Assembly: GCF_900110075.1 (NCBI RefSeq)
Contig: NZ_FOCJ01000005.1
Location: forward strand, 352,652 to 416,651
Source: Paenibacillus sp. OV219
Lineage (GTDB): Bacteria; Bacillota; Bacilli; Paenibacillales; Paenibacillaceae
DNA length: 64,000 nt
Direction: 5' to 3'
Part shown: piece after piece, positions 1 through 9,015 of the stretch
Position numbering within the stretch: the stretch's first letter is position 1
Layout of the letters: each line of letters opens with the position of its first letter
Position numbers and translations under genes: made by a program
The notes under the pieces: generated by a model
Seen by the model: the letters and a program-made list of their open reading frames with translations, nothing else
What the model was told of the DNA's origin: nothing
The model's database searches: none

Positions 1-1466
1 TCCTTCGATTTCTCAATACGGACCTTCTTCAAATAATCGACGAAGTTCTCGCCAAGCTCCTCTTTAAACAACCGGCTGATGTAGACCGGATGGACAAACA
101 GAACCTCGGAGAGCTTGCTCAGCGTAATCTCTTCGCAGAAATGCTCCGTAATGTATTTCATCGCATAGTCGATAATTCTGCCTGTCGTCTTCTTTCGGAC
201 CTTCCCCAGCTTCTCCATCGACACGGTAATATAATGTTCCATGAACTGCATGATCTCGTCGATGCTTTCTAGCTGCATCAACTGCTTGATCGTGAAGGAA
301 TTTCTCTCTTCCGCCGAAGTCCCTATTCCCGTTTCGTCAGCGCTATGATGGGCAAATTTGTTCACGATAAGCATGATTTCAATACAGCTGTTGTGGATGA
401 GTGGGCTGTTCGTCTGTGCTTTCAGCGCCATATCTTCCAGAATGGACTGGACATGAGCAATTAAGCTGGCTGAGTCTGCCTGCGACAGATACGAGAGGAT
501 AACGTTCTTGGCCTCATCCGTCACTACAGACTGCTCGGTGAAGAATCGCGCGACTTCATCGTAACCCAAGACACCGCTCTGCTTCTTGAAGACGAGGTAT
601 TCGAGCGCTTTGCCCGCCTCATCGTATGATTTCTTCGCGTGCATGATGTCGTTGTATCCCCGTCCAAGCCCGATATGGATTGTACATCCAAGGCTGCAGC
701 TTAGCTCCTCTTGTAGCTGTCTCATAACAATCTCTAGCCTGGAATTATCCTCGTTCGTGAAGAGAATAGCGCTTACTTCTCGAATATCGTTATTGAACAC
801 ATGACAAACACCGAATGGCTGCAAAAAGGCGGCTAACAGCTGGATCGCTTGCGTTTTCTGATCTTGGCTCGCTTGCTTGTCGCTTATTGAAGGCTCAGCC
901 GGCACTGCATTTGCCCCTGATAGATGGACGCGCAAGAGACGGTAATCGCCGATTGGCAGCTCCAGCTGGAGTGTCTCTGCTTTCTTGCGGATGAGCTGTT
1001 CGTCATTGAAGCTGCCTTTCACAAGATTGTTCAACAGCTGCTCGGTCATGAAACGATAATAATCCGCCTGCATCGTTCTGCTCTGTTTCTTGCGTTCCAG
1101 CATCTCATTCACCATGCCGAATACACGATTGATCTCTGCGAAATTAACCGGCTTGGTCAAGTAATCCACAGCGCCAAGCCGCAGTGCCCGCTGCGCATAC
1201 TCGAATTCGCCGAATCCGCTCAGGATGACCGTAATGATATCCGGATACCGTTTATTGATCTCTCCGATAAGCTCCAGACCATCGATATCAGGCATCATGA
1301 TATCGGTTAGTACCGTCTCAATGCATTCCTGCTCCATAATCTCGAGCGCCTTCTCCGCCGAATCTGCATCGTAGACCACCCTGTAGCCCAGCTTATCCCA
1401 TTCCACAAATTTGCGAAGACCTTCCCGAACGAATTCCTCATCGTCGACAATCAGCAGACTATACAT
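1..1466 (-). CDS. AraC-type response regulator (YesN-like), C-terminus off the window
   Basis: The reading frame opens at ATG 1466 and runs off the left edge without a stop, so the end of the protein is missing. It starts with a CheY-like receiver (about residues 1-120): acidic pair DDE near residue 9, phospho-acceptor Asp near 54 in TDIMMPD, and the conserved Lys in YLTKPV. A long middle region follows, then the start of an AraC-type helix-turn-helix (ITLSKLSEVLFVHPVYISRLFKEELG). It overlaps the upstream sensor kinase gene by 8 nt, so the two are almost certainly co-transcribed and translationally coupled. YesMN-type pairs commonly control adjacent carbohydrate or oligosaccharide ABC transporters; such genes, if present, would lie left of the window. 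The target is unknown. Confidence 0.92.
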   Translation of the reverse strand, partial: MYSLLIVDDEEFVREGLRKFVEWDKLGYRVVYDADSAEKALEIMEQECIETVLTDIMMPDIDGLELIGEINKRYPDIITVILSGFGEFEYAQRALRLGAVDYLTKPVNFAEINRVFGMVNEMLERKKQSRTMQADYYRFMTEQLLNNLVKGSFNDEQLIRKKAETLQLELPIGDYRLLRVHLSGANAVPAEPSISDKQASQDQKTQAIQLLAAFLQPFGVCHVFNNDIREVSAILFTNEDNSRLEIVMRQLQEELSCSLGCTIHIGLGRGYNDIMHAKKSYDEAGKALEYLVFKKQSGVLGYDEVARFFTEQSVVTDEAKNVILSYLSQADSASLIAHVQSILEDMALKAQTNSPLIHNSCIEIMLIVNKFAHHSADETGIGTSAEERNSFTIKQLMQLESIDEIMQFMEHYITVSMEKLGKVRKKTTGRIIDYAMKYITEHFCEEITLSKLSEVLFVHPVYISRLFKEELGENFVDYLKKVRIEKSK

Positions 1467-3393
1467 CCCGCCCGATCCCTCCGTCTTCTTCAGCCTTCAT
1501 ATAGGGAATTTGCACGGAGACACAAGTACCTTGTCCCAGTTGACTGGCTACTCGCAGCCCATACTGCTCGCCGAAAAACAGCTGCAGCCGCTCGTTAATA
1601 TTTTTCAATCCAAGACTGCTCGAATCACTGTTATAATGGCTGATCTCCTCATTGATTCGGGCTATTTTCTCAGGCTCCATCCCAATCCCGTTATCTCGAA
1701 TCTCAATGATAATGTCGCCCCCTGATCGGAACGCCTTAATAGCAATTTCTTTATCGTTCTTCCGCCTGGCAAGTCCGTGAACAATCGCGTTCTCCACAAT
1801 CGGCTGGAGCGATAGCTTCGTAATCAGGCATTCCAGAACTCCCTCCTCCATCTGCTGATGAAGCACGATCTCCCCCCGCTGTCGAAAGGAGAGCACCTTC
1901 AAGTACGTCTCTGCATGCTCGATCTCTTCTTGAATCGAAACCAGCTTATCGTTCTTCTTCGTCCCTAATCGAAGGAATCCGGCAAAATAAGCGATCATCT
2001 GGCTTAGTCTGCCTTCCCCATTCTCCAGCGACATCGCCTCCCACCTGATCATGTCGAGCGTATTGTAAAGAAAGTGCGAATTGATCTGCATCTGCATGGC
2101 GTCCCACTGTGCATTTTTGCGCCGAATCGCTTCTTTGTTCTGGTTAAGCTCGGCTTCGTAGATCGCATTGATCAAGCTTCGGATTCTCGTGACCATCGTA
2201 TTGAACAGCTGACCGACCATTCCGATCTCATCGTGAATATCGTCCGCGTAGTGCAAATCCATGTTCTTCTCATCCATCATCACCATCGTTTTCTTCAGCC
2301 TGTTGAGCGGATAATAGATGCTTATCGTCACGAAGAAGGAAATAATCGTTGCAATGATCATGCAGATCACGCTCGTAAGGACGATAATCTTCTGCACTTC
2401 AAACACACTAGATAGCAGATTGTCCATCGGGATCAAGCTCGCAAGCGTCCAACCGGTATATTCAAAATCCTTCAATACCACAAAGCATTCCTGTCCATTA
2501 ATCTTCGTCACGAAGTTCCTCTTGTTATTATGAAACAGCCCTGTCGCGACATGCTGATCCAATATAGGGCCGTTAATATTCTCATTAAGGGAATAGATGA
2601 CGCCGTGATCGCTGAGGAGCAGCAAATTGACATTATTGCTTATATCGCTATTCCCGAACATGCCCGCGAACACCTTCGTTGAGATATTCATAACAATGAC
2701 GCCTAGCGGCTTCCCACCACTCGGGTCCGGCAATTCTCTTAGTAAAGTGATGTAGTTGCTAATAACATGATCCTGCATGATTTGGCTGGCATAGACGTTA
2801 TTCTCTTTGGATGTATCGAACCATACCGGATTGCCGTCAGAGTAAATGGCCCTTATGTAGTTATCCGACTGTCTGAACACGTTAATATCTCTCAGAAAAG
2901 CGCCGCGAATCTCGTTATTCCGGCTGATCTGCGTATACTCATCTATGTCCGTCACAATTTCAATATTCAGGATCAATCCGGAAGATTGGCTAATTTCATA
3001 CAAATAATGATTCAGTGAACGTTTCGTAATATCGTAGCGCTCCTTCTCCTCCGCGTTCATAGCCTTGTTGGCGTTGAGCGACCGATTCGTGTTGAGCAAC
3101 GAAACGATAGATTCGTCAGAATAGATGCGATAGGACAAATCCTCGTATTTCACAAGTCGCTCGCTGACTACTTTATTAATCATGCTAATCATTTGATTGG
3201 AATATTTGCTGTTGTTCAGCTCGATTTGGCTGGAATACTTGTGAATGGCGAAGTAGCCAATGATGAGGGAAGGGACGATAATGACTAGCAGGAATGAGAA
3301 GAGGAGCCGGTAGAAAATATTCAACCGGCGTATGTTGCTGATCATGACATAATATAGCGATCGTATCCACGATCTCCCGCCATTACGATTCAT
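1459..3393 (-). CDS. YesM-type membrane sensor histidine kinase
   Basis: A 644-aa sensor kinase. The frame is open further upstream, but that part would overlap the ROK gene. ATG 3393 (MNRNGG...) has GGAG about 10 nt upstream and leaves a 7-nt gap to the ROK stop. A first membrane helix lies near residues 30-50 and a second near 333-361. Between them is a Cache-like extracytoplasmic sensor of about 280 residues. A HAMP linker follows, then the histidine kinase box with the acceptor His in NSHFLYNTLDMIRWEA (about residue 436, His_kinase subfamily), and a C-terminal HATPase with N-box (VENAIVHGL) and G-box (DNGIGM). It should phosphorylate the downstream AraC-type regulator. The ligand is unknown. 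Confidence 0.92.
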   Translation of the reverse strand: MNRNGGRSWIRSLYYVMISNIRRLNIFYRLLFSFLLVIIVPSLIIGYFAIHKYSSQIELNNSKYSNQMISMINKVVSERLVKYEDLSYRIYSDESIVSLLNTNRSLNANKAMNAEEKERYDITKRSLNHYLYEISQSSGLILNIEIVTDIDEYTQISRNNEIRGAFLRDINVFRQSDNYIRAIYSDGNPVWFDTSKENNVYASQIMQDHVISNYITLLRELPDPSGGKPLGVIVMNISTKVFAGMFGNSDISNNVNLLLLSDHGVIYSLNENINGPILDQHVATGLFHNNKRNFVTKINGQECFVVLKDFEYTGWTLASLIPMDNLLSSVFEVQKIIVLTSVICMIIATIISFFVTISIYYPLNRLKKTMVMMDEKNMDLHYADDIHDEIGMVGQLFNTMVTRIRSLINAIYEAELNQNKEAIRRKNAQWDAMQMQINSHFLYNTLDMIRWEAMSLENGEGRLSQMIAYFAGFLRLGTKKNDKLVSIQEEIEHAETYLKVLSFRQRGEIVLHQQMEEGVLECLITKLSLQPIVENAIVHGLARRKNDKEIAIKAFRSGGDIIIEIRDNGIGMEPEKIARINEEISHYNSDSSSLGLKNINERLQLFFGEQYGLRVASQLGQGTCVSVQIPYMKAEEDGGIGRDV

Positions 3394-3400
3394 CGTAAGA

Positions 3401-4663
3401 TCACTCCGACCATACATGATGAAGTACGGATAAATTGCTTCCAATCTGATCAAGCAGATAGCGTGAAGCCCCGCGTGTAACAGCATCTTCTTGAAGCTCG
3501 GAATAACGCACCGCCAGCTTATCAGGCGGAATGTGAGGTAGCTTCTCCGCGACAGCATCCTGCAGCAGACGCAAGAACGCATCTCCGAGCTGGGTTATTC
3601 TGCCGCCAATCATGACAGCTTCGGGATTGATGAGATGGACGACATTCGTAATGCCGAAGGCTAAATCACGAGCCATTTCATCCAATACTTCCACGACTAG
3701 CAGATCACCTTGTTCAAAGGCTGAGCGAATGGCCGGAATCGGATTCGTCTCTAGCTGTGGTTGAAGCGATGTCGCTCTCCCTGATAGGATTGCGAACTGG
3801 AGTTTATTAAGGATGGCAGGCAATCCAGCCATGAGCTCCAGGCAGCCTCGGTTGCCGCATTTGCAGCGAGGACCGTGACGGTCGATCGTCATATGTCCGA
3901 TCTCGCCTCCGAGACCTCTTGAACCGGTGAAGATTTTGCCATCTAGTAGAAAGCCTGCGCCGATCCCGACATTGCTGTCAATGAAGATCATGTCCTTGTA
4001 CGCCTTCGCCGCACCATAAGCTTGCTCCGCATAGGCGTAAAAGCTAGATTGATTGCCGAGCATAATCGGCATTGCGCCATATCTGACTTGCAGCTGCTCG
4101 TAGAAGTTATTGTCTCGTTCAATCGCAAGGACAGTGGATTGAATGACACGCTGATGCTCGAAATCAATAAGGCCCGGAATACCGATACATAATCCGACCA
4201 GCTTGGCGGCGCTCAATCCATATTCGGCGACCAATTCATCCAATCGGCGACTTAGGAGATCAGCAATTTGTGTGTAATCCTTGATGATGGATTCGCCGCC
4301 ACCCACCTCATTTCCTTGTAAATCATAAAGAAATAAGCTGAATCGGTCGTTCATCCATTCAGCTGCCGCAACATAGCCGCCATCCGGGCGGATCTCAAGC
4401 ATAATCGGCTTGCGGCCGCGCGTCTCTGACACCCCTGCTCCCGTCTCACGGATGAGCCGCTTAGACAGCAGCTCATCGGTCAGTGTCGAGACGGTGGTTG
4501 GGCTTAGCTGAGTCATCTCTGCTAATTGCGCCCTTGAAATTCGTTCATACTTCTGAATAAGGGTGAAGAGCAAGGAGAGATTCGACTGCTTGACGAGCAG
4601 TAGATTCGTACTGTGATCTGGAAAAGCTGCAGCGCTTATCTTCGATGTAGGTCGTTTGAGCAT
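3401..4663 (-). CDS. ROK-family transcriptional repressor (XylR/NagC-like)
   Basis: A 420-aa protein with an N-terminal winged helix-turn-helix (about residues 28-80, ISRAQLAEMTQLSPTTVSTLTDELL) followed by a full ROK domain. The ROK zinc-binding motif CKCGNRGCLE is near residue 264, and the preceding GEIGHMTIDRHG contains the conserved His. ROK repressors bind a sugar or sugar derivative and release DNA. The gene sits inside a catabolic operon and a 29-bp palindrome overlaps the operon's promoter at 8526-8554, so autoregulation of the operon is the simplest reading. The ligand cannot be read from sequence; an amino-sugar-like or N-acyl amino compound would fit the neighbouring deacylase and aminotransferase. 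Confidence 0.92.
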   Translation of the reverse strand: MLKRPTSKISAAAFPDHSTNLLLVKQSNLSLLFTLIQKYERISRAQLAEMTQLSPTTVSTLTDELLSKRLIRETGAGVSETRGRKPIMLEIRPDGGYVAAAEWMNDRFSLFLYDLQGNEVGGGESIIKDYTQIADLLSRRLDELVAEYGLSAAKLVGLCIGIPGLIDFEHQRVIQSTVLAIERDNNFYEQLQVRYGAMPIMLGNQSSFYAYAEQAYGAAKAYKDMIFIDSNVGIGAGFLLDGKIFTGSRGLGGEIGHMTIDRHGPRCKCGNRGCLELMAGLPAILNKLQFAILSGRATSLQPQLETNPIPAIRSAFEQGDLLVVEVLDEMARDLAFGITNVVHLINPEAVMIGGRITQLGDAFLRLLQDAVAEKLPHIPPDKLAVRYSELQEDAVTRGASRYLLDQIGSNLSVLHHVWSE

Positions 4664-4666
4664 CGT

Positions 4667-5068
4667 TTATTCCTGCCGAGATTGGAGCGCTACGACATCG
4701 CACTCCACCTTGATTCCGGTCAGACCCGCGCCGACTGTTGTTCTTACCGGCAGCACCTTGACTCTCTCAAAGATCGTCGCATACGTTCGGCTAAAGCGCT
4801 CGAAGTCGCCGATATCCTGCAAATAGACGTTCACTTTCACAACGTCATTCAACGAAGATCCTGCTGCAAGGAGAATCGCTTCAATGTTTTTGAAAGTAAC
4901 CATCGTTTCTTCTTCAATTGTCCCGCTCACGACCGCTTTGGTTTGCGGATCGAGCGGGCCTTGGCCGGACACATAGACGAATGGCCCAACTACGAGCCCT
5001 TGCGAATAGGGTCCCGTGTTGCCCGGCGCCTCTTTTGTCTGAACTGGACGCTTCGAATAGAATGTCAT
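4667..5068 (-). CDS. RidA/YjgF/UK114 family enamine-imine deaminase
   Basis: A 133-aa protein of normal RidA length. The N-terminal SGQGPLDPQT, the FKNIEAILLAAGSSLNDVVKVNVYL block and the PVRTTVGAG segment carrying the conserved Arg are all present. ATG 5068 is preceded by GGAGGG. RidA proteins hydrolyse reactive enamine/imine intermediates made by PLP enzymes to carbonyls plus ammonia. Here it sits two genes downstream of a PLP aminotransferase and next to an SDR, so a role in clearing a reactive intermediate of this pathway is plausible (inference). Confidence 0.9.
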   Translation of the reverse strand: MTFYSKRPVQTKEAPGNTGPYSQGLVVGPFVYVSGQGPLDPQTKAVVSGTIEEETMVTFKNIEAILLAAGSSLNDVVKVNVYLQDIGDFERFSRTYATIFERVKVLPVRTTVGAGLTGIKVECDVVALQSRQE

Positions 5069-5119
5069 CGTTCATCCCTCCGATTATTGTGGAATAAATC
5101 TCCGATACTAGCTTACCTA

Positions 5120-5881
5120 TCAAGCCAATTTGTTCAGCTGCCCACCGTCTATGACGAGCGTCTGACCACTCACATAGTTGGACTCATAAGAAGCGAGAAA
5201 TAATGCCATATTCGCCACTTCCTCCGGCTGGCCAACCCGTCCGAGAGGAACGGACTTTAAATACTCTCGAATGAGCGATGGTTGATCAATAAGCGCCTGC
5301 GTGAGCCGTGTCTGTATAAATCCCGGACAGATCGCATTGACGCGGATCCCGGCTCGGCCAAGCTCGACCGCCATCGACATCGTCAACAAGTTTACGCCTG
5401 CTTTGCTGACATTGTAATGCGCTTGATTGGCCTCCCCTTGCATGCCGTTCACGCTTGAAATATGAATAATGGATCCTCGCGTGCCACATTCGACCATCGT
5501 GCGCGCCGTCTGCTGGCTGATGAGAAACGTTCCCTTCAAATTTACAGCGAGATGCCGGTCCCACTCCTCCTCGGTGATCGCGAGGAATTCCGTCTCTTGG
5601 CAAATGCCCGCGCTGGTGACAAGCACATCAATAGCTCCCCACTCAGCAAAGGTACGCTCGACTATCCGATCAACATCAGCTTTCACGGTTACGTCCGCAA
5701 TTAGCGGAAGTGCGGTTCCTCCTGCTGCGCGAATTTCCGATGTAACCGATTCTAACGCAGCTGTATCGAGATCTGCTGCGGCGACGCAAGCGCCTTCGGA
5801 GGCGAATTTCAGCGCGATGGCACGCCCGATGCCCATGCCTGCGCCGGTTACGATAGCGACTTTCGAGAAGAGACGTCCCAT
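5120..5881 (-). CDS. Short-chain dehydrogenase/reductase
   Basis: A 253-aa classical SDR. The cofactor motif TGAGMGIG is at residues 13-20, NAG is replaced by SAG (LVTSAGI), the catalytic Ser is in IIHISSVNG, and the Tyr/Lys pair is in YNVSKAG near residue 155. The C-terminal IDGGQ block is intact. The start is one base after the aminotransferase stop, with an AGGTG ribosome site. It probably oxidises or reduces an alcohol/carbonyl intermediate using NAD(P). The acidic residue after beta-2 (AAADLDTAAL) suggests NAD preference. The substrate is unknown. Confidence 0.9.
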   Translation of the reverse strand: MGRLFSKVAIVTGAGMGIGRAIALKFASEGACVAAADLDTAALESVTSEIRAAGGTALPLIADVTVKADVDRIVERTFAEWGAIDVLVTSAGICQETEFLAITEEEWDRHLAVNLKGTFLISQQTARTMVECGTRGSIIHISSVNGMQGEANQAHYNVSKAGVNLLTMSMAVELGRAGIRVNAICPGFIQTRLTQALIDQPSLIREYLKSVPLGRVGQPEEVANMALFLASYESNYVSGQTLVIDGGQLNKLA

Positions 5882-5882
5882 G

Positions 5883-7211
5883 CTAGCACCTGCTTTCGGA
5901 TCGTTCTATCTTTAGCTGACCAAACGCGCGATCGACAGCTTCGAGCGTCGCTTCGATATCAGCTTCGGTATGCGCAGCAGAGATGTACCATAGTCCATTC
6001 GATCGCACGAGCACACCTTCGTCCAACAGCTTCTCCGCGAATTTGGCATAGAGCAGCGCGTCGCGAGCATTAAAGGCATCGAATGTCGACACTTCCGGCG
6101 CATCCGTGAACATCAGATTAAACACAGGACCGATCTGATTGACTAAGCCTTTTATTCGATGCTGTATTAGTAATTCGCGAAGCCCCTCGGTGAGCCTATG
6201 AGTCAGCTGTTCCATCCTCAAGTAGACGGCTCCATCTTCCTTCGATAGCTCTCTGAGCACCGCAAGGCCTGCCGCCATGGCTGCGCCATTACCGTTCAAA
6301 GTCCCTAAGTGACTCACATGGCCGTATGTAACCAAATCCATGATGGCATGTGAACCGACAACCGCACTTAGCGCAATACCTCCTCCGAGCGCTTTACCTA
6401 CCGTGACCAGATCCGGCGTGACGCTGAAGTGCGCATGAGCCCCTCCAAGTCCAAGTCGGAAGCCGGTAATGACCTCGTCAAAAATCAGCACAATATGGTG
6501 CTCCGCAGTTATACTCCGCAGCAGCTCCAAGTAACCCGTCTTCGGCTGGATGCAGCCAGAATTGCACATCACCGGCTCAGTGATAACCGCCGCGATCTCC
6601 GGTCCATGTGCGCGAATCGCAGCGATAAAGGCTGCTTCATCGTTCCATGGAAGGACGATGATGTCCGACAAGCTGTTCGCGCTTTGACCGCTCGTTCCCG
6701 GCTCAATTGCTGCGTTAGACATCTCGCCGCCGCGCATATCCGAGCTCGGGAAGGAGGTAAAGATGCTGTCTGACCAGCCATGATAATGGCCTTGGAACCG
6801 GACGATCTTCGATCTGCCCGTATAGGCTCGCGACAAACGAAGCGCAAGCATAACCGCTTCGGTGCCAGAGCCGCTGAAGACGACTTTTTCTGCCGCTGGC
6901 ATCAACTCGGTCAATTTCCTGGCAAGCGCAATTTCCGCCTCATGCTGCAACCCGTATGTACAGCCGGCTTGCATCGCTTGAGTGATGGCTGTCGTTAATA
7001 CCGGATGAGCATGCCCTAGTATGAGCGGTCCGTATGCGAGCAAATAATCGATATACGTGTTTCCGTCCACGTCAATCAACCGAGAACCCGACGCGGATGA
7101 GGCATAGAGCGGAACTGGCTGCATGGCAGCGCGTAACGAGCTTGATACTCCCCCTGCCAGATAATTCTTCGCTTCTGCTAATAGCTGCTTCGAGTGTTCA
7201 TAGTGATTCAC
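5883..7211 (-). CDS. Class III PLP aminotransferase, glutamate-1-semialdehyde aminomutase-like
   Basis: A 442-aa fold-type I aminotransferase of the HemL-like branch. Visible marks are LIFDEVITGFR (PLP-pyridine Asp), TVGKALGGGI (PLP-binding Lys), SGTEAVMLALRLSRAYTGR and the HYHGW motif. The start is GTG 7211 with GGAGGAG nine bases upstream, overlapping the end of the M20 gene by 14 nt. It lies in a catabolic operon with a deacylase, SDR and RidA and away from any heme genes. It is therefore more likely a transaminase or aminomutase for a small amino compound than the heme-pathway enzyme (inference). Confidence 0.9.
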   Translation of the reverse strand: MNHYEHSKQLLAEAKNYLAGGVSSSLRAAMQPVPLYASSASGSRLIDVDGNTYIDYLLAYGPLILGHAHPVLTTAITQAMQAGCTYGLQHEAEIALARKLTELMPAAEKVVFSGSGTEAVMLALRLSRAYTGRSKIVRFQGHYHGWSDSIFTSFPSSDMRGGEMSNAAIEPGTSGQSANSLSDIIVLPWNDEAAFIAAIRAHGPEIAAVITEPVMCNSGCIQPKTGYLELLRSITAEHHIVLIFDEVITGFRLGLGGAHAHFSVTPDLVTVGKALGGGIALSAVVGSHAIMDLVTYGHVSHLGTLNGNGAAMAAGLAVLRELSKEDGAVYLRMEQLTHRLTEGLRELLIQHRIKGLVNQIGPVFNLMFTDAPEVSTFDAFNARDALLYAKFAEKLLDEGVLVRSNGLWYISAAHTEADIEATLEAVDRAFGQLKIERSESRC

Positions 7212-8511
7212 CGTGCATCACTCCTCCGTTCGAGTCATCCTCTGCTATGCCGCACCAGCTGAGCATCGTTTCAATATAGATGCAGGCTAGCTGCAGCAAG
7301 CTGTTCACTTCCACGTATTCATCAGCAGCATGCGCATTCTCACCGACCGGGCCAAGTATGATCGCAGGTGTGTCCGAGAACTGATTGAACATAAATGCAT
7401 CACAGGCGAACGGAGCCATGTGGGCCTCCATTGGCAATCCGGTTATTTCACTTGCTAGAGGCAGCAGGAGATCAGTAAGCGACGTCTTGGCTTCGCTCCC
7501 ATACAAGAACCGCGTGATCTGCTCCCATTTCACGTTCAGCTTCCCATGCTCATCACTTTGATGAATGACTCGCTCCATCCGTAATTTGAATTCCCGCTCC
7601 ATATCCGCCAATGACTCACCTGGCATACACTCAACCCATACCTCTATGAAGGAAGACTCCGGCACTCCGTCAGCCATCCCTGGATCAAACGAACCCGCAT
7701 GAATCATCGACAGAACGACGTTCGGTGTCGTTACTGCCCCTGAAGGTGTGCGGAACACTTTCGCTTCGCGGACTTCAGCGGCATAACGTTCAATCTCCGA
7801 TACCATGTGTGCAATCGCATAGATCGGATTCGTAACCTCCTCGCCTCCAAAGCCCATTCCTCCTTTACCCTGCACCGTAATTCGCCAAGTGACGCCGCCT
7901 GTATGCGAAGTACACACGCGTAAATTTGTAGGTTCAGGCACAATTGCAGCATCCGCGCGGCTGCCGCGAAGGCGACCTGCCAGTGTGCCGTTAGCGCCGC
8001 CCATCTCTTCGTCGACGACGCTCTCGAGGATGACATTCCCCCGTAGCCGTATCCCGTGCTCCTTCAAGTAGCGAAATGCGAGCAGAATAGCGGCGATCCC
8101 GCCCTTCATGTCATTCGAGCCGCGACCGTAGACTCGGCCATTCAGGGCAACCGGTTCAAACGGTGCGTGACGACCAGCGACGCCAGGGACAACGTCCGCA
8201 TGAACAGCGAATAGGAGCGATTGACCTCCTCCTGCTCCTTTCTTCACTGCAACCAGATTGGGCCGATCCGTGTAATCACGACCAGGCCAATATTGCGGAT
8301 GCTCAGCTAGTCCGTTTACCTCAGTTAATGAATAAAGCTCCGTACTGAAATCGAGTGCATCAAGCTGCTGCTTGAGATATAGCTGCACTGGTTTCTCGTC
8401 CCCGACAGGTGGTAAATTCTCACTTCTACGTATAATTAGATCGGCTAGTGTACGAATTAGTTCGGTTTCATGAGCCTCAAGCCAACTTAGTGCCTGATAC
8501 GCAACATTCAA
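7198..8511 (-). CDS. M20 family metallo-deacylase (ArgE/DapE-like)
   Basis: A 437-aa M20 amidohydrolase. The metal ligands are visible in HADVVPG, the bridging Asp in GRGSNDMKGGIAAI and the catalytic Glu pair in VVDEEMGG. The start is TTG 8511 with GGAGG seven bases upstream. M20 enzymes hydrolyse N-acyl amino acids or short peptides. As first gene of a ROK-controlled operon it probably performs the first, deacylating step that frees the amine handled by the aminotransferase encoded next. The substrate is unknown. Confidence 0.9.
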   Translation of the reverse strand: MNVAYQALSWLEAHETELIRTLADLIIRRSENLPPVGDEKPVQLYLKQQLDALDFSTELYSLTEVNGLAEHPQYWPGRDYTDRPNLVAVKKGAGGGQSLLFAVHADVVPGVAGRHAPFEPVALNGRVYGRGSNDMKGGIAAILLAFRYLKEHGIRLRGNVILESVVDEEMGGANGTLAGRLRGSRADAAIVPEPTNLRVCTSHTGGVTWRITVQGKGGMGFGGEEVTNPIYAIAHMVSEIERYAAEVREAKVFRTPSGAVTTPNVVLSMIHAGSFDPGMADGVPESSFIEVWVECMPGESLADMEREFKLRMERVIHQSDEHGKLNVKWEQITRFLYGSEAKTSLTDLLLPLASEITGLPMEAHMAPFACDAFMFNQFSDTPAIILGPVGENAHAADEYVEVNSLLQLACIYIETMLSWCGIAEDDSNGGVMHGESL

Positions 8512-8525
8512 TCTAATTCCTCCAT

Positions 8526-8554
8526 CTAATTAGTAAGATTTATTTACTAATTAG
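8526..8554. promoter_or_regulatory. 29-bp palindromic operator, candidate ROK binding site
   Basis: CTAATTAGTAA (8526-8536) and TTACTAATTAG (8544-8554) form a perfect 11-bp inverted repeat around a 7-nt centre. It lies directly downstream of a -10 element, where a bound repressor would block transcription start. AT-rich TTAGTAA-like arms resemble known ROK (XylR-type) operators. Binding by the operon's own ROK protein is inference. Confidence 0.7.
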
Positions 8555-8584
8555 AGTATAGAACAGCGTCAGCTCGTCCTACAA
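8555..8584 (-). promoter_or_regulatory. Sigma-A-type promoter of the M20/ROK operon
   Basis: On the minus strand TTGTAG (8584-8579) and TATACT (8560-8555) are separated by 18 nt and point into the M20 gene. The palindromic operator begins immediately after the -10 box. Confidence 0.55.
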
Positions 8585-8604
8585 TGCCTATTTCCACATT
8601 TATA

Positions 8605-8639
8605 CAAATAAAGAAGGCCACCGACACCGGCAGCCTTCT
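8605..8639 (-). terminator. Intrinsic terminator
   Basis: AGAAGGC and GCCTTCT arms enclose an inner CCG/CGG pairing and are followed on the minus strand by TTTATTTG. It ends the transcript carrying the ATP-grasp and frameshifted small gene and insulates the M20 operon promoter. Confidence 0.7.
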
Positions 8640-8702
8640 CCCATTCCTATTTCCCCTGATTGTTGCTTCATTCTTTTCTTCAATTTGTACATCAATCTGT
8701 GC

Positions 8703-9015
8703 TTAATGCTTTCCTTCAATCTCTTTCTTCTCGCCTTGCGCTCTCTTCGCTTTCATCTCAAATATCGTCTGCGTATGGTCGATGAAATCTTCGACTTCCT
8801 TCAGTGCAGCCTGCTTCTTCTGATTTGCTTGCTCATCCGTAATGTCGCCGTGCTTTAACCACGGCAATCTTCGTATTCACTTCAGACAACAGCGTATCAA
8901 TCAGCTGCTGGCGGGATACGCCATGCTCCTTCGCGATATCGGCGAACGATTTGCCCCCTTGAACCTGCACGGCGAAAGAAAAAACGGCGACAGCCATTTC
9001 ACCTTGTTCGTCCAT
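8703..9015 (-). pseudogene. Small hypothetical protein gene with a one-base frameshift
   Basis: From ATG 9015 (GGAAGA ribosome site) the frame reads MDEQGEMAVAVFSFAVQVQG... and then hits a stop at 8833 after KIAVVKARRHYG. Dropping one A from the AAA near 8857 gives a continuous 103-aa frame. That frame continues ...VVKHGDITDEQANQKKQAAL and ends in ...EIEGKH with a stop at 8703-8705. The second half is charged and helical, with an HGDITDEQA segment like those in small secreted Bacillus repeat proteins. The start overlaps the ATP-grasp gene by 17 nt, so it belongs to that transcript. It is either a real frameshift mutation or a sequencing error in an A run. No function is recognised. Confidence 0.6.

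Noticed and set aside
5883..7211. hemL of heme synthesis
   Set aside because: The sequence is GSA-aminomutase-like, but no other heme gene is near and the operon content is catabolic.
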